A stretch of DNA of 64,000 bases from Dendrobium chrysotoxum (lineage: Eukaryota > Streptophyta > Magnoliopsida > Asparagales > Orchidaceae). Of this stretch, positions 10,545 through 21,962 are shown piece by piece. The notes beneath the pieces were generated by a model that saw only the letters and a program-made list of their open reading frames with translations, did not search any database and had not been told where the DNA came from. How positions within the stretch are numbered: position 1 is the first letter of the stretch; each line of letters opens with the position of its first letter. Where the stretch lies: positions 19,302,764 to 19,366,763 of the forward strand of contig CM034310.1 of the NCBI GenBank assembly GCA_019925795.1. The letters run 5' to 3'. The position numbers were made by a program, and so were the translations under genes.

Positions 10545-13463
10545 GTATGTATTGCTGTTAACTATTATTACCCAGCATTCCTGTCATTTATTTTGATCCC
10601 TATTATGATTTCCATTCATGATTTGTGTTCCAAGAATGATATTTTTTCAGTGTGCCTGAATCAATGGATCTATTTTGTATTACTATGAGAGATCTTAGTG
10701 AGTGCCATTCCTCTCCATTATTATCTCCAGAGCTTGCTTTTAATGCGTGTAAGGCTAATCAATAAAGGTGCAGGTGCCTCGTCAACTTTGTACTATGTTA
10801 AATAAATTTTTCTCATGCTCTCTTAGCAGTTACAGTATTTGATAATTTTGTTATGCCTGTCTGTCAACTGCCTTTCAAATTGGGTATTCTACATTTATGA
10901 TGACTTTGACTGAAAATTCACCAAAGCTCCTTTAAGATATCAAAAGGGACTGTTTTCTTATTATTTTATTTTTCATATTTTAATCATAATTTTTTTTTGC
11001 CATTATTTTTTTATTTTCAAAAAAGTTTTGTATTGAAAATTATTTCTATAATAATTTTAAAAAATTATTTTCTTGTAGCAGCTTTACAAAAATAAGAAAA
11101 AAACTGTCTCAAATGAATCCAAAATTTGCTAATAATATAATATACTCTCTAATAAATAGTGAAATAGAAATATGCTTAATTGTTTTAGTTTAATCAAAAA
11201 GTTGAGAGAAGTGTGAAAAAAGAGTGTTGAGCTTGATTATTTTGAATTACTTTTAAGTTTTTATTTGTTAATGAAAATTGATTTGAGCTAATTCAAAATT
11301 AAATATATTGATATAATATAATTTATAATGGAAGAACATGTGATTTAATGAGCAAGAGTTTTTTAGCCATGTTTGACATCTTTTTTTTTTTACTTAAAAA
11401 AAAATCAAATGATAAAATGTGTTTGTTTAATTTTAAAAATAATTTATTTCTTTTAAACCATTAAGAATAAATTAAGTATTTTCAATATTTACAAAATATT
11501 TGTTTTTCACGAATTAAATTGGATTGCTATTTAATTCGAGATTTCGGTTAACTTTCAACAATGATTCATAGTATGCCTTTGGTGGCACAACTCTTGAAAA
11601 AATAGTGATTGTCACTATTGGATTGTAAAATCTTAAAGAATGAAAACTGGGTGTAGGTTTCTCTCTTGAAAGTGAATTAGTTGAATCAATTAAGTCATGC
11701 ATGCATTTGACTTTGGTGCACCTTATAAAGTAGGGATTATATTAACTCAAAAGATAGAAAGCAAATTTCTTCTTAGCCTCTAAAAACAAAAAAAATAACT
11801 AATTGCAAAGAGATTTCTAGGGGATTTTGTTTAAAATGGGTGTAAGTCCCCATGATTATTTATATTTTAAGTGCAAAACTCGAGGAAAACTCTTTGGTAA
11901 AGAGTTTGTTCATGTTATCATATTCAACCAAAGGGATGTAGATGCTCATCATAACCAATAGAGATTGCTTGAGTTGGTATTCATGCATATGGGGCACCAT
12001 GATGGGGGTAAAACAAAAATAAAGTAGGAAATAGCTTGTTTTAGTCAATAGGTGACATAAATATGTAGGATTGATGATTCACATTGAGAATTGCCCAATG
12101 AAGTTCGGTATCAACCTTAAGGAATGAAAATGAAAAGAGTTTCTCTAGAAAAAAAAAAAAAAAAATAGATCGGACAAAGAGCCTATGCTTATGTTACTCC
12201 AAGAAATCAGAGAAAATTTGCTTGAACTATTAAATGTGCCTAATACTTGATGGAATCCTTTGAGAATGCCAAATCGCAAGGAAAGGTTGCATGAAAGCTA
12301 ACAAAATAGAACTCACACCCATTAGATGAGAAAATACCTTTTAACTCACAAGCTGATTAACCCTTAAAATATTCATAAGGAGCCTAAGCATAATATCTAT
12401 AAGAAAAATGCTAACAAAAATGTAATAATAAAAATGTTATAAATTTCTAATTAGTTCTAAGAAAGTAAAAGTATAGGACATAGAAGATTTGACTAAAAAA
12501 ATTACATTAACCATTCAAATATTTATCATTTCAATCTTCTATCTTATTTCTCCTAAGCAAAATAGTCATAAAATAAATAACCAAGATTTTTAACATTGAA
12601 ATGGACATTGAATAAAAAAAAAAAGGTTTAAGGTTCAATGTTTCAATTGAGGTTGAATTGAAAGATGTTATAAATTATTAAATTTATGTTAACATAAATT
12701 GAATGATCTACTAATGATGCAATAATAATATTTTTGCTAATGCAATATATAATATTCTAAATCATGACACTTCACCATTGAATAATTTTGAATATCATTC
12801 TAAATAAAAATTTTGAGATATAATATTTTGATTGTTTATAGGATATTCAATTTCAAATAATAATAATACTAACTTAAAATAAATAAATCAGAGAAGGGTT
12901 GGACTTGTTAGAACTTCTAAATATTCTTATTATAGTCATTTAGTGAAAATTAAAGGTTATATATATATATATGAGTTGATCGGTTCATTAAAATAACACT
13001 GGTTCACCGATTCTTTAATTCAGTCGTTGCTTCTAATTGATTCTCTACATAAGTGGTTTTTAGTTAGACTGAACTTGCCAGAGGACTGGTTCATGTTTAA
13101 ACTAATCAAACTAATCAATCTAGTCTCATTTTTAACACCATGTAAATAACTCTATTATCATAATACAAGTGGGTTATTACATTTTCCCTTAAATTTTTAT
13201 GAAGTTTATTACAACAAACAAAAAAAAATTCTTTAGTTATTATTACAATAATAAAGTGAGTAATGTAGAACTAAGGGGGATTGGAACCACAAAGAGGGTT
13301 ACATACAAAAAGGTGGTGGGTGGCTTATCTAACCCAAATCCCATGAATGATGTTGGCTTTAGTGAAAGGCCTATTGGACTAAGAGTTAACGAGTCCATAG
13401 CTTATTGATTAGTTAATATGGCTTGTGAGCATGGTGAGGTTTGTAGCTCTTAGAGGATGTCCA
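10545..13463. other. AT-rich DNA without a supported gene
   Basis: Long A/T runs, a 15-nt poly(A) at about 12151 and a short (TA)n at about 12960. The open frames are short and unlike known proteins. 13260-13420 is less AT-rich but is not recognised. Confidence 0.5.
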
Positions 13464-14912
13464 TGTTGCGACTCGAGCTCACGAGTTTATATTTTGATGA
13501 TAACAAATATTATGGTTCACATTATTATGTCTCATAATATTTGTAATGTATATTTGTTTGTATGTATACTAATATTTCAGGAACACCATGCACCATCTAA
13601 TGAAGATACAAGGCTCAAGATTGGGAAGAACAAGTTATGTTGTAAAGATATTTGTAATATTCATAGATGTACTTTTAATTTTTTGAGTCAAATCCTGTAT
13701 GGGTGTATGCTTGCTTAGTGACCATATGCATACACACTTAGGGGAGTGAGATTGAGTCAAAACCAGAAGTTCAAATGTTTAACTAATCATACTATACAAT
13801 TTATATCATACTGTACGATCAGCTCATTGAACTAATCGTCCTGGATGATTTATATCATCCCAGACAATCTATTACAATCTCAAAACCCTAACCGCCAATC
13901 ATAATTTAGGTAAGATTTTATGACTAAATTTTTATGCTAATCATCCAGGACTATCTACATCGTACTGGATGATCTATGATAATTTTGCCTGAATTAGTCC
14001 TGTGATTAGTCAATCAAATCTGCTTAATTTAATATTCTGATTGTACTGGATGATTAGTATAAAATATTTAAACTAATCGTACAGGGTAATGCTGATCTTA
14101 CTTGCTGAAAGGGGCTATTTTGAACTAATCGTATACGATCGTCCTGGACTATCTTTGATGAAAAAAATTGAGTTATTAAGGTTTTTTTAAGCCCTCTATT
14201 TAAGAATTTCTCCAAAGACTTTGTATGTATCTTTGGCATGCATTGAGTCATTTTTTTTTAGAGAAAACTTAAAAAGAGAGTCTTGAAAGGGAGAGATGAA
14301 AGGGTGGAGTTTGAGAGGGAGAAGATCCTTAGAGGGGATTTCAAGGGAGTGTGGAGGGGCTTTCACATGGTTGCTCAGGTAAGCTTGCACCTTAGTACCA
14401 TCAGATTCAAGATTTATATTAAGAGAAGTTTGGGAAGAAGAAGATCTCTTTGGTGTCAAAGGACCTGCCTACTCCGTCGCACTGGGGAAGGTGAAAGGGA
14501 TTTGAGGTTCTCTTCCAGTAAAAGGATTACGGTCCTCTGCTGCACTGGGTTGGTCGAAGAGATTTTATAAGGGCTTCTCCGCCTAACTATGGGGGCTAAA
14601 GGAGAGTCATTAAAGGTTTAGTGTAATACTTGGAAAGGAGGTTTTTGAGGAGTGGACGTAGGTCAGGTTGGATCGAACCACTATAAATTCTAGTGTGTTC
14701 TTTCTGATTATTTTCTACAATTTTTTTTATTGTGATTAACTGCGTGGGAGAAATCTCTGATTAATCTTTTTATTCTTGATTTAATTTACTTCTCAGATAT
14801 AAAAAGATTTTTATTTTATTAAAGAATTTTTAAATATCCAATTCCCCCCCTCCCCCTCTTGGTTAGTCTCAGGACTAGTTCTTTAGGGTTTAAACACCCT
14901 CACAAACTTTCA
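13464..14912 (+). repeat. Element A 5' LTR
   Basis: It begins TGTTGCGACTCGAG and ends CTTTCA, followed by a 2-nt spacer and the PBS. The 3' LTR start at 17407 (TGTTATGACTCGGG) confirms the boundary. A TATA box in the context CGAACCACTATAAATTC lies at about 14674-14690, as in the LTRs of B, C and D. Near the end is a C-rich tract (14843-14856). Confidence 0.9.
13800..14160 (+). repeat. LTR palindrome array (element A)
   Basis: Short imperfect inverted repeats such as atcgtcctggatgat and gtacgatcagctc recur every 30-60 bp. They are the decayed counterpart of the CGTCC/GGACG palindromes in element B. Most CpG positions have become TG or CA. Confidence 0.75.
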
Positions 14913-14914
14913 AG

Positions 14915-14926
14915 TGGTATCAGAGC
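14915..14926 (+). other. Primer-binding site, initiator Met tRNA (element A)
   Basis: TGGTATCAGAGC, the standard plant copia PBS, 2 nt after the LTR end. Confidence 0.95.
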
Positions 14927-14970
14927 AGGATTAATAAATTTAGTTTTTGAAAACTTTTAAATTTCGATCA

Positions 14971-15990
14971 ATGGCTAACTTTAGAAATCATAATATTATA
15001 GTAGGATATTCAATCACACGACCATCTTTATTTGAAAATATTTCTTTTAATTTTTGGAAAATTTGTATGTCTACTTTCTTGCAATTAATTGATTATCGAA
15101 TGTGGCATATGGTTCAAACTGGTTATTCTGTACCATCACGTATTATAAATGGAATCAAAATTGATATTCCTTTTACTAAATGGAGTATAGTAGAATAAAT
15201 TAATGCTTAATTAAATGCTAAATATTTGAATTATTTTTTTTTGTGTTTTGAATTCTAATGATTGCATGAGAATCTCTACATGTACTACTAGTAAAGAAAT
15301 TTGGGATAAATTGTGCATTACATACGAAGGTTCTAGTGAAGTCAAGAAATCTAAATTGAGCATTTTAATGCATGATTATGAACTGTTTTGCATGAAATCT
15401 TATGAAATTATCCTAGACATGTATACTAGGTTTACGCAACTTATAACATTATTACATTCTTTAGGTAAAGAATTTTTAAACTTTGAAAATGTCAATAAAA
15501 TTTTACGTTGTCTACTTGATAAGTTTAATGCCAAAGTCATTGCTATTTGTGAATCAAAAAATTTAAATGAATATTTTATTGATAATCTGATTGGCTCACT
15601 CATTGCATACGAGAAAAGTTTGGGTCAAAAGCTCTTGGATGCAGGTGAAATTATAATGCTAAAAGCTGAAGACATGAATGAAAGTGACTTAGTAGATGAT
15701 GAAAGTGAAGAGTTAGCATCAATAACATATAAATTTAAAAATCTACTTAAGCGTAAACATCAACATTAGCAAAAGTGGAACAAAGGTAAAAAGGTAAGAA
15801 TGTTAAGATTTCCTCTGATATTATTTACTTTGGGTGTAGGAAATCCGGACATATGAAAAATCTGTTCCCTAATATAAAAACTCTTCATGCAATGAAAAAG
15901 GATAAAAATAAGTAAATTGCAATAAGGGAAAATGATAAAAAGAAAAAATTTATTGGGCAGACCTAGCTTCTAAATCATCAGACCAAGAGT
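14971..15990 (+). pseudogene. Gag of SIRE-type copia element A, broken
   Basis: The start codon gives MANFRNHNIIVGYSITRPSL, collinear with the gag start of B and C (MANxxNHN..GYSITRP). The first frame stops at 15198. The body resumes at about 15260 with STCTTSKEIWDKL, EMYTRF-like MYTRFTQL and SLIAYE, the UBN2/copia-gag hallmark region. The zinc knuckle near 15830 (YFGCRKSGHMKN) has lost Cys positions compared with CFECRKPGHIKADC in B. A KKKFIGQT/WADLASKSSD tail corresponds to the region after the knuckle in B. Gag would form the particle that packages element RNA; this copy has several stops. Confidence 0.88.
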
Positions 15991-17393
15991 AAGATAATGA
16001 TGTATAAAGTTTTATTTGTGTGTTTATTTATTTTTATTGTTAATATGTGTGTGTATGTTTTTATTCATTGTGGATGTATTTATTTTCTGTGCTTTTTTGT
16101 GTTTTTATTTAAAAAAAGTTTATGTCTTTGATCTTTTATTTTATTTTTCATATATTTTTGTGTAGTTTCTTTAATCAACATATACATATCACTTTTTATT
16201 TTGTATATGCTTTAGAGAATCAAATCATTTTTCAAGGATTATTTTTTCTAAAAATGAAAAATTTACCTTCTATATATTTTCTTAAAATTTTATGTAAGTA
16301 GTGGTTGACTTCTCTAAAATTAGTCAAAGGAAGAAAATTCATAATTTTATCTCTCCATCTCATTTCTTTAATGAGGCTATTTTACTTTTGATTCAAAATT
16401 TGCATCAAATTATTAATTGGATGTTAAAATTAAAATTTTTTCATCTCCTTATATATTTTTTATCTCATAAGGATCTTTTATAATTTGATGAATCCACCTC
16501 ATAATTTTCTTAATCAAGCTGTTCATTTTTATCACTAGATCAGATTTACTTTAATCTTTAAAAATATAGAAAGGAAACATATTTATAAAAAGAAAAGAGG
16601 TACAAAATGAGCCCAAATCTAAAAAGATGCATAAGGATGCCAAAATGAAAATATGCACAAAATGTATAAAAAATTAAAAGATGCGTAAAGTGTGCAAAAA
16701 CTAATAAAGAGGTATAAAATGAGCCCACAATGAGTTAGCTTACCTTTCTTGTATTTCTTAAATCTTAAGAAAACCCTTATGTTTATTGATACTTTTAATA
16801 CTTGAGTTTGAAAATCATAATTCTTGATTCACCATTTTGCATTAATCTTCTATTAGATATATTTTATGCAAGGAGTTTTGAAAAGATTACTGTTTCCTTC
16901 TCTAATTTAATCCTTGATTTAGATGTTTGCTTAAAAAAAAGAGTTGAGCCTTTAAAGAACCTGAGCTTGGATTAATAAATTCTAAATCTCTAACCTTTTT
17001 GGGTTATGTGTTGTCAATACATGCCTTACTAAGTTTTTGAATAAAATTATGAGGTAACTTTCTCATTCCAAGAAAATTTATTAAAATTTCAAATTGATTC
17101 TTTTAAACATCACCTTCACCTGATTAGGGTTCATTTGATCTTTAATTTATTTATTATTTGTGTCGTCTTGTTTCTATATATTTTCTTTTCTTTTTGATAA
17201 TGTCAAAGGGGAAGAATGTATGTGGCTAGTTGTATTTGTTTATCTATTATATAATTTTTTTAAAATAAATTTTGAAATAATAAAAAAATAAAATTTTAAT
17301 TTTTCATATTTTGAATATAATTATCTTAGTGAGGGGGAGATTAGAAAAAAATATATTTATTTGTAAATTCTGCCAGTAATCTTTGCCATCATC
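15991..17393 (+). other. Element A 3' untranslated region
   Basis: T-rich, non-coding. At 16598-16740 it carries the reiterated words gaggtacaaaatgagccc and aaaagatgcgtaaa, the same module found reversed in B (28866-29040) and C (41125-41310). Confidence 0.75.
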
Positions 17394-17406
17394 AAAAAGG
17401 GGAGAT
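17394..17406 (+). other. Polypurine tract of element A
   Basis: AAAAAGGGGAGAT directly before the 3' LTR start at 17407. This is the plus-strand primer for cDNA synthesis, preceded by gccatcatc as in B, C and D. Confidence 0.88.
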
Positions 17407-17460
17407 TGTTATGACTCGGGCTCACGAGTTTATGTTTTAATGATGACAAACATTATGGCT
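17407..17460 (+). repeat. Element A 3' LTR, first 54 bp
   Basis: TGTTATGACTCGGGCTCACG matches the start of the 5' LTR with a few transitions. It is broken off at 17460, where the LTR of D begins in the opposite orientation. Confidence 0.85.
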
Positions 17461-19227
17461 TGAAAGTTTGAGAGGGGTGTTAAATCCTATAGAACTAGCC
17501 TGAGGCTAACCAGGAGGGGGGGGGGATGAATTGATATTTTAAAAATTCTTTAAATAAAAAGAAAAATCTTTTAAAATATTTTAAACACAAACAATCTAAG
17601 AGAAAGCAAATAATCAAAATTAAAGATTTTAATCATAGATCAAATCATAAAAATAAGAGAAAATAAATGCAAACAAAATAAGTAGAAATAACACAACATA
17701 TTTATAGTGGTTCAGTCAAATATGACCTACGTCTACTCCCCAGAATCTCCCATTCTAGGTATTTTATTAATCAGTTAGTGTCTCTCCTTTTACCCCCATA
17801 ATAAGGTGGAGAAGCCCTTACAAAATCTTTTCACTAACCCGATGAGCCAGAGAATCTTAAATTCTTTTTCACCCTCCTGGTGAAGGCAGAGAATCCAAAA
17901 TCTTTTTACTCCCTCCTGGAGTAGGCAGAGAACCTGACAATCCTTTTACTCCCACTTGGAGTATGCATAGAACCTAACAATCCTTTTACTACCACTTAAA
18001 GTAGGCAGATAACCTAGATCTGATGTTGATGATCGTCTCCCCAGTGCCACTAAGGAACCATAGACGAAGAAGGAAGAAGATGATCAAATTCTTGCTTGGA
18101 ATAACCTTTATGAATCCCCTTATAAACTCCCCCTCACAAGATCCTCTCTCTCTCCCAAACTCTCGCATACCTCTAAGCTCTCTTAGATTAAAAAAATAGT
18201 AAAAGATTTGCTTAGCAGTAATTAGGAGAGCTTAAAAAGGAGGCTTCAAAAATAGCCCTAATTTATAATTTGGCGAAAAAGATCATCCAAGATGATTCAA
18301 ATATTATCCTGTACGATTAGTATAAAGTATCCCTTTCAGTTAGTACGATCAGCATTATCCTGTATGATCAGTTCAAGTATTTGAATGAATCATCCAGTAC
18401 GATATTTCTATCATCCTGTATGATTAGTTCAGCAGTGGCTATTGATCATCTAGTACGATGGATGGCGATTAATTATCATCTCATGCAACACATAGTTTGT
18501 CCAGTATGATGTAGAGGTATCATCCAGGATGATTAGTTGAAAAGTTAAAACTTTCATCCTGTATGATAGGTGGTGATTAATTATCGTACCATGCAGAGCT
18601 TTGATAGTCTAGGATGATAGTTTCCAATCATCCTGTATTATGTGATTAATTAATTTAACCCTAATTAATCCCCTAATCAAGGGATAATTTTAGGCATAAT
18701 TATCATAGATCATCCTATATGATTAGAATAAATTTTGAATTATAAAATCTTACCTAAAATGTGATTGGCGGCTGTTTACTTTGAGTTACTGATCGTCATG
18801 TATGATATCCAAAATGATTAGTTAATCTAACTTAATAATCAGGGATGCCCTAATTAGGGTTTCTATTTTTAACTGACCATTCAGGATGATTTAGAATCGT
18901 CCTGTACGATATGATAAAAAACTAGAAAACTCTCTAACTCACAAAATTTTTCCCCCTGAGTGTGTGTGTGCAAGGCTACTTAGCTTTAGGATCCATCATA
19001 ATACATTTGACTCAATAAAAGGTAAAAGATGCATTGGAATAGAAATTACAGACAACTCAATCCTAATCTACCTAATCTTGAGCTGATTGACATTCCAAGT
19101 GAACCTGTGGACCTAACAGGTTAGTAAGTGAGACAAACAAAGGTAGATATTACAAATCAGTAGAAGTAAAGAAAGAGTAATATTTCTAATAATCAAAATT
19201 ACAGTACTTGAGCACAGATTTGTAATA
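17461..19227 (-). repeat. Element D 3' LTR
   Basis: It begins TGAAAGTTTG and ends ATTTGTAATA, the decayed form of the B terminus ATTTGCAACA. It has a reversed TATA/CCGAACCAC box at about 17700-17720 (tttatagtggttcagtc), a cctacgtctactcccc box and a run of 10-12 G at about 17515. It shows the four-fold aggcagagaa/cctcctgg reiteration of B and C, and the palindrome array at 18280-18910. Confidence 0.9.
18280..18910 (-). repeat. LTR palindrome array (element D)
   Basis: Repeated atcatcctgtatgattag / atcatccaggatgat words, roughly one per 40 bp. Most CGTCC cores seen in B are CATCC here. Confidence 0.8.
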
Positions 19228-19430
19228 ATCTCTTTCTTTTGATGATGGCAAATATTACTATAAAAATTTTAAAGCCAGAAAAATTTTATTTTTGTTTATT
19301 TTTTTAATGAGACATACAAAGAAGAACATAAATAAAATAAATAAAGTTTTACTAAAATACAAGCAAACATACAACCAACATATTACTCCCATTTTTGACA
19401 TCACAAAAATGAGGAAAAAAGAAAAATACT
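19228..19430 (-). other. Element D reversed PPT and 3' UTR
   Basis: Directly after the LTR stands atctctttcttttgatgatgg, the decayed complement of the AAAAAGGGGGAGAT tract. A ctcccatttttgacatcacaaaaatg stretch corresponds to the same place in B (28446) and C (40660). Confidence 0.75.
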
Positions 19431-20048
19431 AAGACAAAAAAGAAGAAAAAAATGTTAAAGAGAATAAAATACAAAAAAGAACGCTAGTAAAAACACAGAA
19501 ATAAACACTAACATACTAGAAAGAAGAACTCTGATAGGTGGAGGTGGTGGTGGCTGAAAGTAATAGGAAAGAGAGGTAAACTGCTCACCAAACTAGGCCA
19601 TATCCTGGTTATGCTACTGCTGCGAATGGGTGGCGTAGGAGTCAAACCTTGCTTCCCACTGGTCAAACCTCTGAACCAGTACATCATACTAAGTTTGTTG
19701 GTGTATCGGTTTAGGTGCTGCCATCGGTGCTAGACCTCCCTCCTAATCTTCTGGCTCACGGTCACGATAGTGACCTTGATGATGAGTGGCAATTTGAAGA
19801 ACATGAAAAGAGCTATTAGAGTAGAACACTGGAAAGTGATCTGGTGGCATAGGGTTTTAAAAGTTATACTCATATTCTAAGATAAAAGCAATGATATATC
19901 CTAATGCTAGATTGGTCTGTCTCTTATGGCAGGGATCTCTAATGATAGTTAGATTTTTAATAAAGCGAATGAGAAAATTAGTAGCATTGAAATCAATATG
20001 GGCCATAATGTAGTAGGTTGTAAGGGAAAGAGTAGGAGTGATGTTTAT
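19430..20048 (-). pseudogene. C-terminal half of a plant transposon-associated ORF (Transposase_32-like), element D
   Basis: Minus-strand frame starting at the Ogre insertion site with RINITPTLSL. It continues through FLIRFIKNLTIIRD and NLALGYIIAFILEYEY, then after a stop a tail with VQRFDQWEARFDSYATHSQQ and a proline run (QPPPPPIR). This layout, a helical domain and then a coiled tail, resembles the uncharacterised plant transposon proteins grouped as Transposase_32. Its role is not established. The N-terminal half is at 63344-63867, 43 kb away, and the reading frame continues across the removed insertion. At least four in-frame stops occur (several TAG in place of CAG), so it is dead. Family assignment is by eye only. 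Confidence 0.6.
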
Positions 20049-20053
20049 CCTAT
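20049..20053. repeat. Ogre target-site duplication, left copy (CCTAT)
   Basis: CCTAT immediately before TGTGGACC. The identical word follows ...GGTCAACA at 63339-63343. Confidence 0.92.
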
Positions 20054-21962
20054 TGTGGACCTTCAAAAGGACACCACTGTGCGGGGGAACAGAATGTAGA
20101 GGGTATGACCGCACTATCCCATTGGATAAAATAATCACAGGCCTCTACGCTCTTCGCAAGCGGGCCAATGGGAGGACATATTAGATCATACATATGATTA
20201 AGCATTGAGGATAACGGCTCTCACCTACACACCTCGATGGATAATAATATGCATGACCTGATCAAAGTCACGGGATTTCCCCCACATAATACATCAGCTC
20301 GAGTGGGGTTTATTTGATTGGGGGATTCAGTTTCTCATGGGCACAAGCCCCTGTGATTAATTACATCTCAAGCCAGGGCCTGAGAAGATTATTTATTACG
20401 GATCTTATATTACACTTTCAAATAGGATTGGCACAGAGTGAGGAGACTAGGAAATTCCTACTCAAAGGGAAGGAAATGTGTGACTTAGTTTAATCAACAC
20501 ACATAACTCACATCAACACTCAGAGGGACCAGGGTAATGAGAAAAAATTGGAGAAAAGAAATAAACCAACATTCAGAACATACAAGAGAGAAAGATGGAG
20601 GTGGCATCATCCAAGTGACGCAGATAGGTAGGATTTGTAGTCCCTGAAAGATAAAGGTCTTACTTGTTGATGAGACATACTACGAGACACCGATAGTAGT
20701 AGACTTGAATAATAAATCTAGAGTGGGTTTAGTATTCTACACACAACACTAACACACATGTCCTAGCTAATGTAATGCAAAACTTGAATTTACCCTGGCC
20801 TGGATTGGGGAGCCAGCTTACCACCTAGTTGATTTAAAACCATGAGAAGTGAGACTAACATCTAGAAATTTTTCTAAGTGGTCCCTTAACTTATATTGGA
20901 TAAAAATGGTAAAAACAAATGCAATTAAAGTTTTAGACTCACTTTTAAATTGATTTCTAATGTAATGCATGCTGATTAACTCGATTAAATACTTGAAATG
21001 TATATGAAACAGTTTTAAAAAAAGCTTAAAATTTGGTTTTATCCTAGAGTGCATAGGCTCCCCTTGACAGATCTGCACCCTCATAGGCCAGGTGATCTGC
21101 CAGAACCCGCAAGTTGGGAGTGGCCTAACAAACGGAAAGAATAATGCAATAAATATGCTATGCAAACTCCCGGTAGTCCCGGGCTTACTTCTTAAGAGAG
21201 TTAGAGTTTCTATATTATCCTAAAAATTTTAATTAAGTTTAAATAAAAAAAATTTTGGTCTTACCCTCACGATCCTCCGATTGAATCCAGACTAAAGTAA
21301 AAGCGGCACACAAATGCCAAGAAACTAAGAAAAGCAGGCAACCATATGTCGCAATCATCATCAAATTATCCCCAACATAATTAAGCTAAATAAATAAAAT
21401 AATATCCATAGGCAAGTGCCTTTTAGTACAATCCAAGGTCTGCAAAAAAGTAATGGTGGCTAGGCCCCACTAATAACAACCTTGATTCTAGTCCTACTGA
21501 ATGACACAAGTCTTAAAAGCAAGGCATTTCATCTTCAAGTCTTCATATTCAATGTCTTTATGTGGATCATCTTCCTTCGGATCGACTCCCTTCATTCTTT
21601 GTAGGGTTCATCCTTTAGAAGAGTACCCAAAAGAATAAAAAAACTCCCTGTGAAGGGCCTTTCTTTTTCCCTTTGGGTACCTAATATTTGAAATGTCTCA
21701 CTTTTGAAGATTTTCACAACTCAATACCTTTACAAATTATATCAAATTATATCATTAAAAGAAAGTCTAGACTCTTCTTCATGGTTATCCTAAGCATTTA
21801 ATATAAAATAACCCAAGCAGTTATTTATTAAAATAAAATATGCATGCCAGCCACACTTGGCCATGCTATTTATTTATTTGAGGGCTAAGTAGTTGGAGCA
21901 TGTGTAGCAATTTTATTTATGATTTATTTTAGCCCTCATTTATTTGGGGGGGGGGGGCTAAA

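Larger units (their letters stand above)
13464..17460 (+). mobile_element. Element A: SIRE/Maximus-type copia derivative with gag but no pol
   Basis: Plus-strand element with a 1449-bp 5' LTR, PBS, a decayed gag, a 1.4-kb 3' untranslated region, PPT and the first 54 bp of the 3' LTR. The 3' LTR is cut at 17460 by the LTR of element D. From the end of gag (about 15990) the sequence passes directly to the 3' UTR seen in B and C, with no protease, integrase, RT or RNase H in between. It is therefore non-autonomous, comparable to the gag-only terminal-repeat elements (TR-GAG) described in plants, or an internal deletion product. Confidence 0.85.
17461..20048 (-). mobile_element. Element D, left part: SIRE-type LTR plus 3' end of the internal region
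   Basis: Minus-strand element inserted in the 3' LTR of A. It consists of a 1767-bp LTR, a reversed PPT, about 200 bp of 3' UTR and the C-terminal half of an ORF. It stops at the Ogre insertion point; the rest continues at 63344 beyond the Ogre. The 5 bases left of it are TGGCT (17456-17460); the matching right copy would lie outside the window. Confidence 0.8.

Noticed and set aside
11514..12048. Two minus-strand ORFs of 62 codons
   Set aside because: Short, AT-driven, no motifs; I could not link them to copia or gypsy proteins.
13199..13718. Plus-strand ORFs of 69 and 97 codons
   Set aside because: The second runs into the 5' LTR of element A, so it is a chance frame; the first has lysine-rich low-complexity composition and no homologue I recognise.
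20818..21165. 115-codon ORF in the left Ogre LTR
   Set aside because: Broken in the corresponding right LTR sequence (58160-58560) and without recognisable motifs.
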